Positions 33,501 through 42,455 are shown, counted from the stretch's first letter. The stretch is DNA of 64,000 nucleotides from Paractinoplanes ferrugineus (GCF_016862195.1 NZ_BOMM01000035.1:1-64000); one strand, 5' to 3'. Translations and numbers: made by a program. The notes: generated by a model not told the origin, from the letters alone.

Positions 33501-35126
33501 TTAAATGATGCGCAGCGACTCCGGCGCGTGCAGTCGCAGCATCAGGGCGCCCACGTCGGCCGGCACGCGACGGCTGGTCAGCAGCGAGCCGATGATCATC
33601 GCGAGGAACGCCAGCGGCACGGTCCACGCCGCCGGTTGCCCGATGAGCTGGGCCGGCCAGCCACTGAGCGGCGGCCCGAGCACGGTGAGCAGGACGGCCG
33701 CGATCGAGGCCCCGCCGCCGACCAGGAGGCCGACGATCGCCCCGAAATCGGTGAGCTTGCGCCACCAGATGCCGAGCACGAGGAGCGGGCAGAAGCTGGA
33801 GGCCGCGACCGCGAAGGCCAATCCGACGACGCGGGAAACATCCATATTCGAGACATAAAGCGACAAAGCTATGGGTACGCTCGCCGCCAGCAACGTCGCC
33901 ACCCGGAAGTCCCGCACCGACCCGGTTCGGCCGGCGTGCAGCACATCGGTGAAGACCACTCCGGCCACGCTCGTGAGCAGCCCCGACGAGGTGGACAGAA
34001 AGGCGGCCAGCGCGCCCGCCGTGACCAGCGCCCCGAGCAGCCGGCCCAGATGGCCCGCCCCGAGCGCGGCCTCCGGCAAGGTCAGCACGACCGCGTCGGT
34101 GTGCCCGGTCATCAGCAACTGAGGCGTATAGACCCGGCCGAGCACGCCGTAGAGCGTCGGCAACAGGTAGAACAGCCCCACGAGCGCGAGGACGACAAGC
34201 GTGGTCCGTCGAGCCGAGGCTCCGTTCGGGTTCGTGTAGAACCGCACGAGCACATGCGGCAGCCCCATGGTGCCGAGAAAGGTCGCCAGGATCAGCGAAT
34301 AGGTGGCGAAGAGCGTGGTGTTGCCGCCGGGCAACAACCAGCCGTCGCCGAACGTCGCATCCACGGTGCTCACCTGCGGCACCGCCGCCCCGGCCGGGAA
34401 GTGCAGCTCGTCTCCCTTGTGGACGACCTGGCCGTCGACCACCGCGTCCTGCGACACGACCACCGACGTGGCGGCCGGGAACGTCGTCCCGGCCGGCGGC
34501 GTGACCTGCGGTCGTCCGTCCGACTGCCATTGCAGGATCAGAAAGATGACCGGTACGGCCAACGCGGTCAGCTTCAACCAGTACTGGAACGCCTGCACGA
34601 AGGTGATCGCCCGCATCCCGCCGAGCGCCACGTTCGCCGTCACCACCGCTCCCACCAGCAGCGCGCCCCACGCGTAGGACCCACCGGTGATGGTCGTGAA
34701 GGTCAGCCCGGCGCCCTGCAACTGCGGCACGAGATAGAGACAGCCGATGAACACCACGAACACGCTGGCCAGCCTGCGCAGCGGCAGCGACCGAAGGCGC
34801 ACCTGGCAGAAGTCGGGCAGCGTGAAAGCCCCGGAACGGCGCAGCGGCGCGGCCACGAAGAGCAGCAGCGCCAAATAGCCCGCCGCGAACCCGACCGGGT
34901 ACCAGAGCACGTCCACGCCGTACCGCAGGATCAGCCCGGCCACCCCGAGGAACGACGCCGCCGACAGGTATTCACCGCTGATCGCCGCCGCGTTCCAGGC
35001 CGGGCTCACCGAACGCGAGGCGACCAGGAAATCCGAGGTGGTGCGAGCGAACCGCAGGCCGTACGCGCCGATGCCGACGGTCACCAGGACCACCACGATC
35101 AAACCCGGCAGGAGGTACGGGTTCAC
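33501..35126 (-). CDS. sodium:solute symporter (SSS family), second copy
   Basis: A 541-residue symporter paralogous in type to actP: GEYLSAASFLGVAGLILRYGVDVLWYPVGFAAGYLALLL and LPHVLVRFYTNPN are the same signatures. It differs by an extracellular loop of about 75 residues rich in Val/Asp/Gly after helix 6 (around 190-265). The GTG at 35126 overlaps the upstream small gene (GTGA). With the LytS/LytTR genes nearby, it resembles actinobacterial symporter plus LytTR clusters for monocarboxylate uptake (recalled). Confidence 0.9.
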   Translation of the reverse strand: MNPYLLPGLIVVVLVTVGIGAYGLRFARTTSDFLVASRSVSPAWNAAAISGEYLSAASFLGVAGLILRYGVDVLWYPVGFAAGYLALLLFVAAPLRRSGAFTLPDFCQVRLRSLPLRRLASVFVVFIGCLYLVPQLQGAGLTFTTITGGSYAWGALLVGAVVTANVALGGMRAITFVQAFQYWLKLTALAVPVIFLILQWQSDGRPQVTPPAGTTFPAATSVVVSQDAVVDGQVVHKGDELHFPAGAAVPQVSTVDATFGDGWLLPGGNTTLFATYSLILATFLGTMGLPHVLVRFYTNPNGASARRTTLVVLALVGLFYLLPTLYGVLGRVYTPQLLMTGHTDAVVLTLPEAALGAGHLGRLLGALVTAGALAAFLSTSSGLLTSVAGVVFTDVLHAGRTGSVRDFRVATLLAASVPIALSLYVSNMDVSRVVGLAFAVAASSFCPLLVLGIWWRKLTDFGAIVGLLVGGGASIAAVLLTVLGPPLSGWPAQLIGQPAAWTVPLAFLAMIIGSLLTSRRVPADVGALMLRLHAPESLRII

Positions 35127-35506
35127 TGTTCCGGCTTCCGGATCAGCGCGATGAAGTCCTGCTCGTTGCGTTCCGCCCACCGCACGTACGCCCAGCCCAC
35201 GCCCACCAGGAAGGGAAACGACAGAACCCCGAGCAGCACCCACGGGAGGTAGATCCCGAACACCTTCACCGACCCGACCCCGGGCGCGACCGCGAACAGC
35301 AGCGGCAGCGCGCCCAGCCCGGTCACCACCACCAGCGCCAGGCGCAGGGCGAGCGCGAGTTGGGCGCGGACCAGACCCTTCACCAGCGCCTCGCCCACCG
35401 GGGTCTGCTCCGCGAGGTCGGCGTGGGTGCGGTCGGTCGGGCGGCGCCGGGCCGCGACCTCACCCAGCACCACCCGCGTACGCCGCGGAGCCTGATCGCC
35501 GTCCAT
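35123..35506 (-). CDS. small two-helix membrane protein, symporter partner
   Basis: A 127-residue protein with two hydrophobic helices (LALALRLALVVVTGLGALPLLFAVAP and IYLPWVLLGVLSFPFLVGVGWAYVRWAE). Same gene order and four-base overlap as the DUF485-actP pair, so it is the equivalent subunit of the second symporter. Sequence resemblance to DUF485 is weak, and a long charged N-terminus (1-45) is added. Confidence 0.82.
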   Translation of the reverse strand: MDGDQAPRRTRVVLGEVAARRRPTDRTHADLAEQTPVGEALVKGLVRAQLALALRLALVVVTGLGALPLLFAVAPGVGSVKVFGIYLPWVLLGVLSFPFLVGVGWAYVRWAERNEQDFIALIRKPEQ

Positions 35507-35537
35507 GTCCGGGAGTCTTACGGCCCGGCCGCAGAAG

Positions 35538-37313
35538 TCAAGGGCACTGCCAGGTCTGGCTCACGTCCCCGGCATCCGCGATGACCGTACGGGCCCGCAC
35601 CCGGCCGAGGTTCCAGCCGCGCCAGTCGTCGGGGCTCTCCAGCAGCGCGATGTCGAGGTGGGCGAGCACGCACCGGCGCCGCGCCGAGTCGAGACCGTCG
35701 AGCCCGGTGGCCGCGTCCGGTGACAGCGTGCCCAGATAGGCGACGTCGAGCGTGCGCGACTGCTTGATGTTGTGCTCGGCGATCACCCGGTCCGGGTTCG
35801 CGCCGGCCAGGCCGAGCAGAGCCAGTACCCCGGCGGCGATCGCCACCCGGGGCAGCCACGGCGCTCGGATCCGGATGCCGGCGATCAGCACCAGCACCAG
35901 GACCAGGCCGAACCAGCCCTCGCAGCAGGCGACCAGCAGCCGCAGGCGGGTCAGCCCGTAGGTGTCGGCGTACACGTTCATCCGGTGCAGCGCCGACGCG
36001 ACGATGAGCAGCGTCAGGCCGGCGAGGGCGCCCATCAGCACACGCAACAGCAGGCGGTCGGCTGGTTTCTCGCGGGGCGCCCAGCGAGCGGCGCCGGCGA
36101 GCACCACCAGGGTGAGACCGGTGACGAAGCAGAGCTGCCAGAAGCCGCCCCGGGCGTACTCGGCGAAGGTCAGCCCATCGGTGTCCAGCACGTGCCGGTT
36201 CCCCCCGAACAGGACGGCGAGCTGCACCGCCACGAAGCCGGCGAAGAGCAGGACGAGCAGGCCGAGCGGCACCGCCCACTCGAACCGGGCGACCTTGCGG
36301 CCCTCGGTGCCGTCGAGTCCGGTCAGGTCGGGCGGTGCCGTACGCAAGAACGCCGCCCCGCCGAACAGGGCCACCGCCAGCGCGAATACGAAGATCCACC
36401 GGAACGCCGACGGAACGTCCACGTCCGGGGCGAGGTGCGAGAGCGCGCCGGCGAACGCGGCGTCAGCCGAGGCGAACAACGCCCCGAACACGGTGAGCAG
36501 CGCGATCGACACCACGACGGTGGCCAGCACCCGCACGTTCGCCGTACCCCCGCCGATCCGCCCACGCAGTCGCGTCGTGCCGTGTCGCAGCCACGGCAGC
36601 GCCCGGAACACGGCGATCAGCGGCATCGTGTAGCCGGCCACGATGCTGCGCATGGACCGCCCGCCGGTCAACGCGAGCGCCCCTGTCAGCGTCGCCATCA
36701 ACAGGCACAACGCGAACAGCCAACCGGCCGAGCGAAACGTGCCGACCGCGACCAGCGCCACCGTCAGGCCGGCCCAGCCGTACGCGTCGACCGACCGCTT
36801 CGGCCGTGGCCTGACGACCAGCGGCGACGGCCCACTGGCCGGCGGTTCCGGCAGGATCGCGCTGATCACCAGGGCCACGGTCCCGGCTACCGCCATCACC
36901 AGCCACCCGACACCGGCCCGGTCGAGCGGCAGACTGATCGCCGCCACCACGGCGGCAATCGCGATCGCGACGACGGTGGCGGCCGGCGCACTACGGGCCG
37001 GGCCGGGCCACTGCTTTCCCCAGAGCAGATCGGACGGCCAGGGCCCGTGCTCGGTCGGTGGCCCGATCGGGTTCTTGAGCGCGGGCGGCAACCTGGTCGC
37101 CGTCGCCGTCGCCGCGCCCGCCGGGCCGGGCGCGTTGAACCACGCCGGATCGCTCGGCCACGCGCCCGGCGGCTGGCTCCCGTGCGGCGGCCTACTGCTG
37201 TGTGGCGGTTGGCTGCTGTGCGGGGGCTGGCTCCCGTGCGGTGGCTGGCTTCCAGGGGGTGGCTGGTTGCCTCGCGGCGGCTGGTTGCCGGCTGGTGGCT
37301 GGATTTCGGGCAT
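35538..37313 (-). CDS. DUF4153/DUF4173 multi-spanning membrane protein with Pro/Gln-rich N-terminus
   Basis: A 591-residue protein. The first ~55 residues are a repeated hexapeptide (S/N-Q-P-P-x-G/S type) followed by a Trp/Pro-rich segment. About 12 transmembrane helices follow, with the family-typical stretch FAEYARGGFWQLCFVTGLTLVVLAGAA near residues 385-412. ATG 37313 has GGAGG seven bases upstream. The function of the family is unknown; it lies between the second symporter and an OmpR-type two-component system. Confidence 0.82.
   Translation of the reverse strand: MPEIQPPAGNQPPRGNQPPPGSQPPHGSQPPHSSQPPHSSRPPHGSQPPGAWPSDPAWFNAPGPAGAATATATRLPPALKNPIGPPTEHGPWPSDLLWGKQWPGPARSAPAATVVAIAIAAVVAAISLPLDRAGVGWLVMAVAGTVALVISAILPEPPASGPSPLVVRPRPKRSVDAYGWAGLTVALVAVGTFRSAGWLFALCLLMATLTGALALTGGRSMRSIVAGYTMPLIAVFRALPWLRHGTTRLRGRIGGGTANVRVLATVVVSIALLTVFGALFASADAAFAGALSHLAPDVDVPSAFRWIFVFALAVALFGGAAFLRTAPPDLTGLDGTEGRKVARFEWAVPLGLLVLLFAGFVAVQLAVLFGGNRHVLDTDGLTFAEYARGGFWQLCFVTGLTLVVLAGAARWAPREKPADRLLLRVLMGALAGLTLLIVASALHRMNVYADTYGLTRLRLLVACCEGWFGLVLVLVLIAGIRIRAPWLPRVAIAAGVLALLGLAGANPDRVIAEHNIKQSRTLDVAYLGTLSPDAATGLDGLDSARRRCVLAHLDIALLESPDDWRGWNLGRVRARTVIADAGDVSQTWQCP
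37140..37310. repeat. 18-base tandem repeat encoding a Q-P-P hexapeptide run
   Basis: Degenerate 15-18-base repeats at the 5' end of the DUF4153-type gene (plus-strand view: GGCTGGCTCCCGTGCGGC and variants) encode about eight Q-P-P-containing units. The copies are not identical, so this is a long-standing coding repeat rather than a recent expansion, though such tracts are prone to length change. Confidence 0.65.
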
Positions 37314-37377
37314 GGCGAGGCCTCCGGAGGGCAGCGTCGGATGGCCCGGGGGCACCGGGCCGGCGAAACGAGTGGGA

Positions 37378-38388
37378 TCAGGCGGTGTGCAGCGGAAGTT
37401 TCACGTGGATGTGGCAGCCGCGCAGGTCTCGGTCCGGGTCGACCACCGCGATCGTGCCCTGATGCATCTGGACCACCCAGCGGGCGATGGCCAGACCGAG
37501 ACCGGTGCCGCCACCGGCCGGGCGTTCACCGCGAGTGAAGCGCTCGAAGACGCGGTCACGCTCCGCGGCCGGGATGCCGTCACCCTCGTCGGCGACCGCG
37601 ATGAGCAGGTGATCGTCGCGGCGTTCGGCGCGGACCAGCACGGTTCCGCCCGCCGGGCTGTGCCGGGCCGCGTTGTCGAGCAGGTTGGCGAAGACCTGGT
37701 GCAGCCGTTCGCGGTCGCCGGGCACCACCGCGTGCGGGGCGGCGATCTCGAAACGGACGTCCCGGCCGGCGCCGGCCGCGTTCACTCGGGCCTCGGCGAC
37801 CACGTCGTCGAGGAAGTCGGGCACGTTTATCGGTCGGCGATCGAGCGGGACCACGCCCGCCTCCACCCGGGACAGGTCGAGCAACTCGGTGACCAGGCGG
37901 CCGAGTCGTGCGGTCTGGGCCAGGGCGGTCTGCATCATCGCGGGTTCGGCCTCGGCCACGCCGTCGACGATGTTCTCGAGGAGGCCGTGGAGCGCGGTGA
38001 TGGGCGTACGCAACTCATGCGAGACATTCGCGATCAGCTCGCGCCGCTGCCGGTCCGCCGCCGCGAGGTCGGCGGCCATCTGGTTGAAGGTCTGGGCCAG
38101 CTGGCCCACCTCATCCTGCGAGGTCGCCCGGATCCGCCTGGTGTAATCGCCCTGCGCCATCCGCCGGGCCGCCACCGTCATCTCCCGCAGCGGCGACGTC
38201 ATGCCGTGCGCGAGGAACTGCAGCGTGGTCAGCGCGACGATCATCGCGGTGACCGACGTCCAGAGCGGGAACCAGCCGAGCCACAGCCAGAACCAGATCA
38301 TGCCGGCCGCCCCCGCCCCGACCAGGATCATCCCAATCTTGATCTTGATGGATCGGACCGGGTCGAGCGGCCTGGGCAGGCTTTTCAT
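37378..38388 (-). CDS. membrane sensor histidine kinase (HAMP)
   Basis: A 336-residue kinase with two transmembrane helices close together (about 17-37 and 40-60) and almost no extracellular loop, so it probably senses the membrane itself. A HAMP domain (about 60-112), HisKA with His124 in NVSHELRTP, and an HATPase domain with N-box (VFANLLDNAARHS), G1 (ADEGDGIP) and G2 (GGTGLGLAIA) follow. Its start overlaps the response regulator stop by four bases. Confidence 0.94.
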   Translation of the reverse strand: MKSLPRPLDPVRSIKIKIGMILVGAGAAGMIWFWLWLGWFPLWTSVTAMIVALTTLQFLAHGMTSPLREMTVAARRMAQGDYTRRIRATSQDEVGQLAQTFNQMAADLAAADRQRRELIANVSHELRTPITALHGLLENIVDGVAEAEPAMMQTALAQTARLGRLVTELLDLSRVEAGVVPLDRRPINVPDFLDDVVAEARVNAAGAGRDVRFEIAAPHAVVPGDRERLHQVFANLLDNAARHSPAGGTVLVRAERRDDHLLIAVADEGDGIPAAERDRVFERFTRGERPAGGGTGLGLAIARWVVQMHQGTIAVVDPDRDLRGCHIHVKLPLHTA

Positions 38389-39074
38389 CGTTCGACCTCA
38401 AGGGCATAGCCCACCCCGTGCACGGTACGGATGAGGTCCGAACCCAACTTCCGGCGAAGACCCTTGATGTGGCTGTCCACCGTGCGCGTACCCGACGCGT
38501 CGGCCCAGCCCCAGACGTCGGCGAGCAACCGCTCTCTCGGCAGAACCGTGCGCGGATGCGCGGCCAGATGCACCAGAAGGTCGAACTCCGTCGGCGTCAG
38601 GCGGGCCTCCACCCCGGCCCGAAGCACCCGCCGCTCGGCCTGGTTGATCTCCAGATCACCGAACCGCAACGTCGGCGGCCCGACCGGCCCGGCCGCCCCC
38701 TTGGCCGCCCGGCGCAGCAGCGCGTGCACCCGGGCGGCGAGCTCCCGCATCGAGAACGGCTTGACCATGTAGTCGTCCGCCCCCACCGCAAGCCCCACCA
38801 GCAGATCGGTCTCGTCGTCGCGGGCGGTCAGCATGAGGATCGGGACCGCCCGTTCCGCCTGAATCCGACGGCACACCTCGAGCCCGTCGAACCCCGGCAA
38901 CATCACGTCCAGCACGATCGCATCCGGTGGCGTACGCCGAGCCGCGGCCACCGCACCCGGCCCGTCCCCGGCCACCTCGACCAGAAAGCCCTCAGCCCGC
39001 AGTCGAGCCGCCACCGCGTCGGCGATAGTCCGCTCGTCCTCGACGACAAGCACCCTTTTCTCCACCGACGCCAC
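38385..39074 (-). CDS. OmpR/PhoB-family response regulator
   Basis: A 229-residue regulator: receiver domain with phospho-acceptor Asp56 (LDVMLPG), acidic pocket (VEDE, 11-14) and switch Lys in MVKPFS, followed by an OmpR-type winged helix (TPTEFDLLVHLAAHPRTVL ... TVDSHIKGLRRKLG). Pairs with the overlapping histidine kinase. The 335 bases upstream contain the DnaA-box cluster. Confidence 0.96.
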   Translation of the reverse strand: MASVEKRVLVVEDERTIADAVAARLRAEGFLVEVAGDGPGAVAAARRTPPDAIVLDVMLPGFDGLEVCRRIQAERAVPILMLTARDDETDLLVGLAVGADDYMVKPFSMRELAARVHALLRRAAKGAAGPVGPPTLRFGDLEINQAERRVLRAGVEARLTPTEFDLLVHLAAHPRTVLPRERLLADVWGWADASGTRTVDSHIKGLRRKLGSDLIRTVHGVGYALEVER

Positions 39075-39338
39075 CTCCAGCCCGCCCGCGATCTAACCGA
39101 GTATGCGCAAGCCCGGCCGAAGAGCCCCCGTGCCTCCCGTGCCGAACTCGCGACAGGCAGCCTATTGATCACCCGTGCAGACCGGGCGCGCACTTTGTGA
39201 ACGAACTGTGGAGATGCCCCTCGATCGCCGTCCCTCCTTGGCCCCTCTCAAGCGCAACCCTGGCTCACGATTTGCCCACTTTGTCAGCTATTGCGAGCCC
39301 GCCGCGGGCCGCAGAGCAGCGAGGCCAGGGGCGGAGCC

Positions 39339-39391
39339 TGTGGATAAGTCTGTGGAGAACCCTGTGAGCCTGTGGACAACGGTGTGGATTA
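39339..39391. promoter_or_regulatory. cluster of four DnaA boxes, all in one orientation
   Basis: Reading the plus strand, TGTGGATAA (39339-39347), TGTGGAGAA (39351-39359), TGTGGACAA (39371-39379) and TGTGGATTA (39383-39391) are the reverse complements of TTATCCACA, TTCTCCACA, TTGTCCACA and TAATCCACA. The first and third are consensus-quality boxes; the others differ at one or two positions. A weaker TGTGGGAA follows at 39402. The cluster lies just beyond the stop of the LytTR gene and inside a 335-base gap (39075-39409) that otherwise contains no gene. Confidence 0.7.
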
Positions 39392-39409
39392 ACGGTGGAT
39401 CTGTGGGAA

Positions 39410-40153
39410 TCAGCGGGTCCAGTCGTGCTTGGCGGCACGGATGAGCTTGTCCTTGAGCTCGCGGGTGTGGCGGCGGCTGACGGGGAGCTCCACGCCGTCG
39501 ACGGCCACGACGTAGCCGGAGTTGGTCAGGCGGAGCTCGGTGATCAGTCGGATCTGCACCAGGTAGGAGCGGTGGATCCGGACGAAACCGGCGTCGGCCC
39601 AGCGTTCGGCGAGGGTGGCCAGGGAGACGCGGACCAGGTGGGAGGCGTCGGAGGTGTGCAGGCGGGCGTAGTCACCCTGGGCCTCGACCCAGCGGACGGA
39701 GGAGCGCGGGAGCATCCGGGTGGTGCCGGCCAGCTCGACCGGGATGGTGGGCTCGTCCTGGGGGGCGGCGGGGGCGGGTGCGGGGGTGAGACGCACGCCG
39801 GCGACCCGGCGCAGGGACTCGCCCAGGCGTTCGGCTCGGACCGGCTTGCGGACGTAGTCGGTGACGCCCAGGTCGAAGGCGTCGACGGCACCGTCGTCGT
39901 AGGCCGTCACGAAGACGATTGCCGGTGGGCGGGCGAAGCGGCGCAGGATGCGGGCCAGTTCCATGCCGTCCAGGCCGGGCATGCGGATGTCCAGGAAGAC
40001 CGCGTCGACTTCGGTGTCGCGCAGCACCCGCAGGGCTTCGGTGGCGTCGCCGGCTCGGTGCACGTGGGCGACCCGGCCGTCCGCGTTCAGCAGGTAGGCC
40101 AGTTCGTCCAGGGCGGGCGGCTCGTCGTCGACGGCGAGCACGACGAGCGTCAT
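39410..40153 (-). CDS. LytTR-family response regulator
   Basis: A 247-residue regulator: receiver domain with Asp55 (FLDIRMPG) and Lys in YVRKPVRAE, a Pro/Ala linker (about 128-142), and a C-terminal LytTR DNA-binding domain (VRWVEAQGDYARLHTSDASHLVR ... FVRIHRSYLVQI). Such regulators bind direct repeats in carboxylate- or autolysis-related promoters. Its start overlaps the kinase stop by four bases. Confidence 0.95.
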   Translation of the reverse strand: MTLVVLAVDDEPPALDELAYLLNADGRVAHVHRAGDATEALRVLRDTEVDAVFLDIRMPGLDGMELARILRRFARPPAIVFVTAYDDGAVDAFDLGVTDYVRKPVRAERLGESLRRVAGVRLTPAPAPAAPQDEPTIPVELAGTTRMLPRSSVRWVEAQGDYARLHTSDASHLVRVSLATLAERWADAGFVRIHRSYLVQIRLITELRLTNSGYVVAVDGVELPVSRRHTRELKDKLIRAAKHDWTR

Positions 40154-41343
40154 GCTCGTACACCTGGATGGAATTTGGGAACCCGCATGCTCACCTTCGT
40201 CCCCTCGCCGGGTGCGGTTTCGACCACCAGGCCGAAACGGTCGCCGAAGACCGACCGCAGGCGCTCGTCGACGTTCGTGAGGCCGACGTGCTGCCCGTCG
40301 TCGGTTTCCGAGTCGCCGGGCGCGAACACCGCCGGATCCATTCCGACGCCGTCATCCTCGACCGTTATGTGGCATTCGGCGCCCGCATCACGAGCTTCGA
40401 TGCTCACCATACCGACGCCCGGCTTACGCGACAGACCATGCCGCACGGCGTTCTCCACCAGCGGCTGGAGGCACAGGAACGGCAGGCTTACCGGCAGCAC
40501 CTCGGGGGCGATCTGCAGGCGCACCTGGAGCCGGTCACCGAAGCGGGCCCGCTCGATGGTCAGATAACGGTCGATCGAGCGCAGCTCTTCGGCGAGGGTG
40601 GTGAACTCGCCGTGGGCCCGGAACGAGTAGCGGGTGAATTCGGCGAACTCGAGGATCAGTTCGCGGGCCCGCTCGGGGTCGGTGCGTACGAACGAGGCGA
40701 TCGCGGTCAGCGCGTTGTAGATGAAATGGGGGCTGATCTGGGCGCGCAGGGCTCGCACCTCGGCGCGGGCCAGCCGTTCCCGGGAGGTGTCGAGTTCGGC
40801 CAGGGCGATCTGGGAGCCGGCCCAGCGGGCGGTCTCCGCGGTGGCCTGCACGAGACCCGGCGCCGGCTGGGCGTCGGCCACCGCGACCAGGGCGGCGGTG
40901 GCCCGGCCGTCCGGCCCGGACAGGGGTGCGACGACGGCACCGCGGACCACGCAGTCGACCCGGTCGCAGGGCAGTTCGCCGCCGGCGAGCACGACCGTGC
41001 GGTGGGTGGCGAGAGCGCGCCGGGCGGCGGCGGTGAACTGTTCGCCGTGGTGGGTGCCGCGTCCGTCGTACGCCATGCAGTGGTCGCCGTCGTCGATCGA
41101 GAGACCGACCGCACCGACAAGCGCGCGTAGATGCCGGACCGCTTTTCCGGCGCTCGACGTGGTGAGGCCGCCGCGCAGCGGTTCGGCGGCGAGCGCGGCT
41201 GTGTGCAGCACGTCGTAGGTGGCCCGTTGCATGGCGGTGGCTATGCCGCGGCGCGCGCGGAGGCGAACGACCGCCACCACGGCGGCAGCCAGGGCGGCGA
41301 TGACCGCGATGACCGCGAGAGCGCTCCCAACCTGATCCGCCAC
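40150..41343 (-). CDS. LytS-type sensor histidine kinase
   Basis: A 397-residue kinase from GTG 41343. One N-terminal transmembrane helix (6-26), a GAF-like sensory region (about 45-175), a coiled-coil, a His_kinase domain with His206 in QISPHFIYNALTAI, and an HATPase domain (PLVENAVRHGLS, DDGVGMD). In the LytS/BtsS/YpdA class, ligands are often pyruvate or other carboxylates, which would fit the two symporters in this region (inference). No operon partner besides the LytTR gene. Confidence 0.92.
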   Translation of the reverse strand: MADQVGSALAVIAVIAALAAAVVAVVRLRARRGIATAMQRATYDVLHTAALAAEPLRGGLTTSSAGKAVRHLRALVGAVGLSIDDGDHCMAYDGRGTHHGEQFTAAARRALATHRTVVLAGGELPCDRVDCVVRGAVVAPLSGPDGRATAALVAVADAQPAPGLVQATAETARWAGSQIALAELDTSRERLARAEVRALRAQISPHFIYNALTAIASFVRTDPERARELILEFAEFTRYSFRAHGEFTTLAEELRSIDRYLTIERARFGDRLQVRLQIAPEVLPVSLPFLCLQPLVENAVRHGLSRKPGVGMVSIEARDAGAECHITVEDDGVGMDPAVFAPGDSETDDGQHVGLTNVDERLRSVFGDRFGLVVETAPGEGTKVSMRVPKFHPGVRA

Positions 41344-41510
41344 GCGACACAGGTTATGGCCAGCACGCCCGGTCATACCTTGTTGGCAGGGGGCCAATTG
41401 GGATTACCGAGTGGTAACAACTTTTAACAGCATCGAGCAATATCGATCCAGTGAGGTCAGAAGCCTCGTCGGGTCCCTCGCAGCAACACCCATACCCTGG
41501 GGAGAGCTAA

Positions 41511-42398
41511 ATGTTCACATCGTCCTGGCGATCGAGGGCTGCCGTCCGCAACGCCCTGATCGCCGTGTTCGCCATGCTCCTGGCGTTCGTGGCGGCACCA
41601 ACAGCTCCCGTTCTGGCGGCCAACCCCTATGAGCGTGGCCCGGCCCCCTCCAAGGCCAGCATCGAGGCCACCACCGGCCCCTATGCCACCGCCAAGGTCA
41701 CTGTCGCGAAGTCGGCCGTCAGCGGCTTCGGCGGCGGCACGATCTATTACCCGACAAGCACCGCGGACGGTACGTTCGGCGCTGTCGCGATCGTTCCCGG
41801 CTTCACGAACGTGCAGTCGGCCGTCGCCTGGCTCGGCCCGCGCATCGCGTCGCAGGGCTTCGTCGTGTTCATCATCGACACGAACAGCGTCTACGACCAG
41901 CCCGACTCCCGCGGCACCCAACTGCTGGCCGCCCTGGACTACCTGACCAGGACCAGCACCGTGAAGAGCCGCATCGACGCGACCCGGCTCGGGGTGAGCG
42001 GTTACTCGATGGGTGGCGGTGGCGCACTGTCGGCGACCCGGACCCGTACGTCGATCAAGGCAAGCGTGCCGATGGCGCCGTACCACGGCACCAAGAGCTG
42101 GACCGCGGTGAAGACCCCCACCCTGGTCATCGCCGGCCAGAGCGACACCGTCGCGCCGCCGTCCTCGCACGGCCTGGCGTTCTACAACAGCCTGCCGAGC
42201 ACCCTCGACAAGGCGTACATGGAGCTGAAGGGCGCCTCGCACAGCGCGCCGACGTCGTCGAACACCACGATCGCGAAGTACAGCATCTCCTGGCTGAAGC
42301 GCTTCATCGACAACGACACCCGCTACGACCAGTTCCTGTGCCCCAACCCGACGGACGCCACCATCTCGTCGTACAAGAGCACCTGCAGCTACAGCTGA
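41511..42398 (+). CDS. secreted cutinase/polyesterase, PET-hydrolase-like
   Basis: A 295-residue alpha/beta hydrolase closely resembling Thermobifida cutinases and the PETase family (polyester-degrading lipase-cutinase superfamily). Signal peptide 1-36 (cleavage after PVLA), mature start ANPYERGP as in known polyesterases. Catalytic triad: Ser166 in GYSMGGG, Asp212, His244. Oxyanion residues are Phe98 (PGFT) and Met167. Core segments FGGGTIYYP, SRIDATRLGV and AKYSISWLKRFIDNDTRY are near-signature. Two C-terminal Cys (277, 292) would form the usual disulfide. Likely substrate: plant cutin or similar aliphatic polyesters. The adjacent gene is convergent and unrelated. Confidence 0.93.
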   Translation: MFTSSWRSRAAVRNALIAVFAMLLAFVAAPTAPVLAANPYERGPAPSKASIEATTGPYATAKVTVAKSAVSGFGGGTIYYPTSTADGTFGAVAIVPGFTNVQSAVAWLGPRIASQGFVVFIIDTNSVYDQPDSRGTQLLAALDYLTRTSTVKSRIDATRLGVSGYSMGGGGALSATRTRTSIKASVPMAPYHGTKSWTAVKTPTLVIAGQSDTVAPPSSHGLAFYNSLPSTLDKAYMELKGASHSAPTSSNTTIAKYSISWLKRFIDNDTRYDQFLCPNPTDATISSYKSTCSYS

Positions 42399-42418
42399 CG
42401 CCTCAGGCCGTCATTGAA

Positions 42419-42446
42419 GTTCCTCGGCGGCACGCCGCCGAGGAAC
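42419..42446. terminator. strong bidirectional hairpin terminator
   Basis: Thirteen-bp perfect inverted repeat: GTTCCTCGGCGGC at 42419-42431 and its reverse complement at 42434-42446, with a nominal two-base loop. It separates the convergent polyesterase and sugar-transferase genes and could serve both. An A-rich run (ACATCAAAAG) follows on the plus strand, giving a U-rich tail on the minus strand. Confidence 0.85.
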
Positions 42447-42455
42447 ATCAAAAGG

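Noticed and set aside
33528..35252. Long plus-strand open frame over the second symporter
   Set aside because: Composition is typical of antisense noise and the symporter is unambiguous on the minus strand.
37140..37310. CRISPR-like direct repeats
   Set aside because: The units are 15-18 bases, degenerate, in frame and encode a Q-P-P hexapeptide repeat; no spacers or cas genes.
35772..37538. Long plus-strand open frame over the DUF4153-type gene
   Set aside because: Noise-like composition; the minus-strand protein has ordered helices and a good ribosome binding site.
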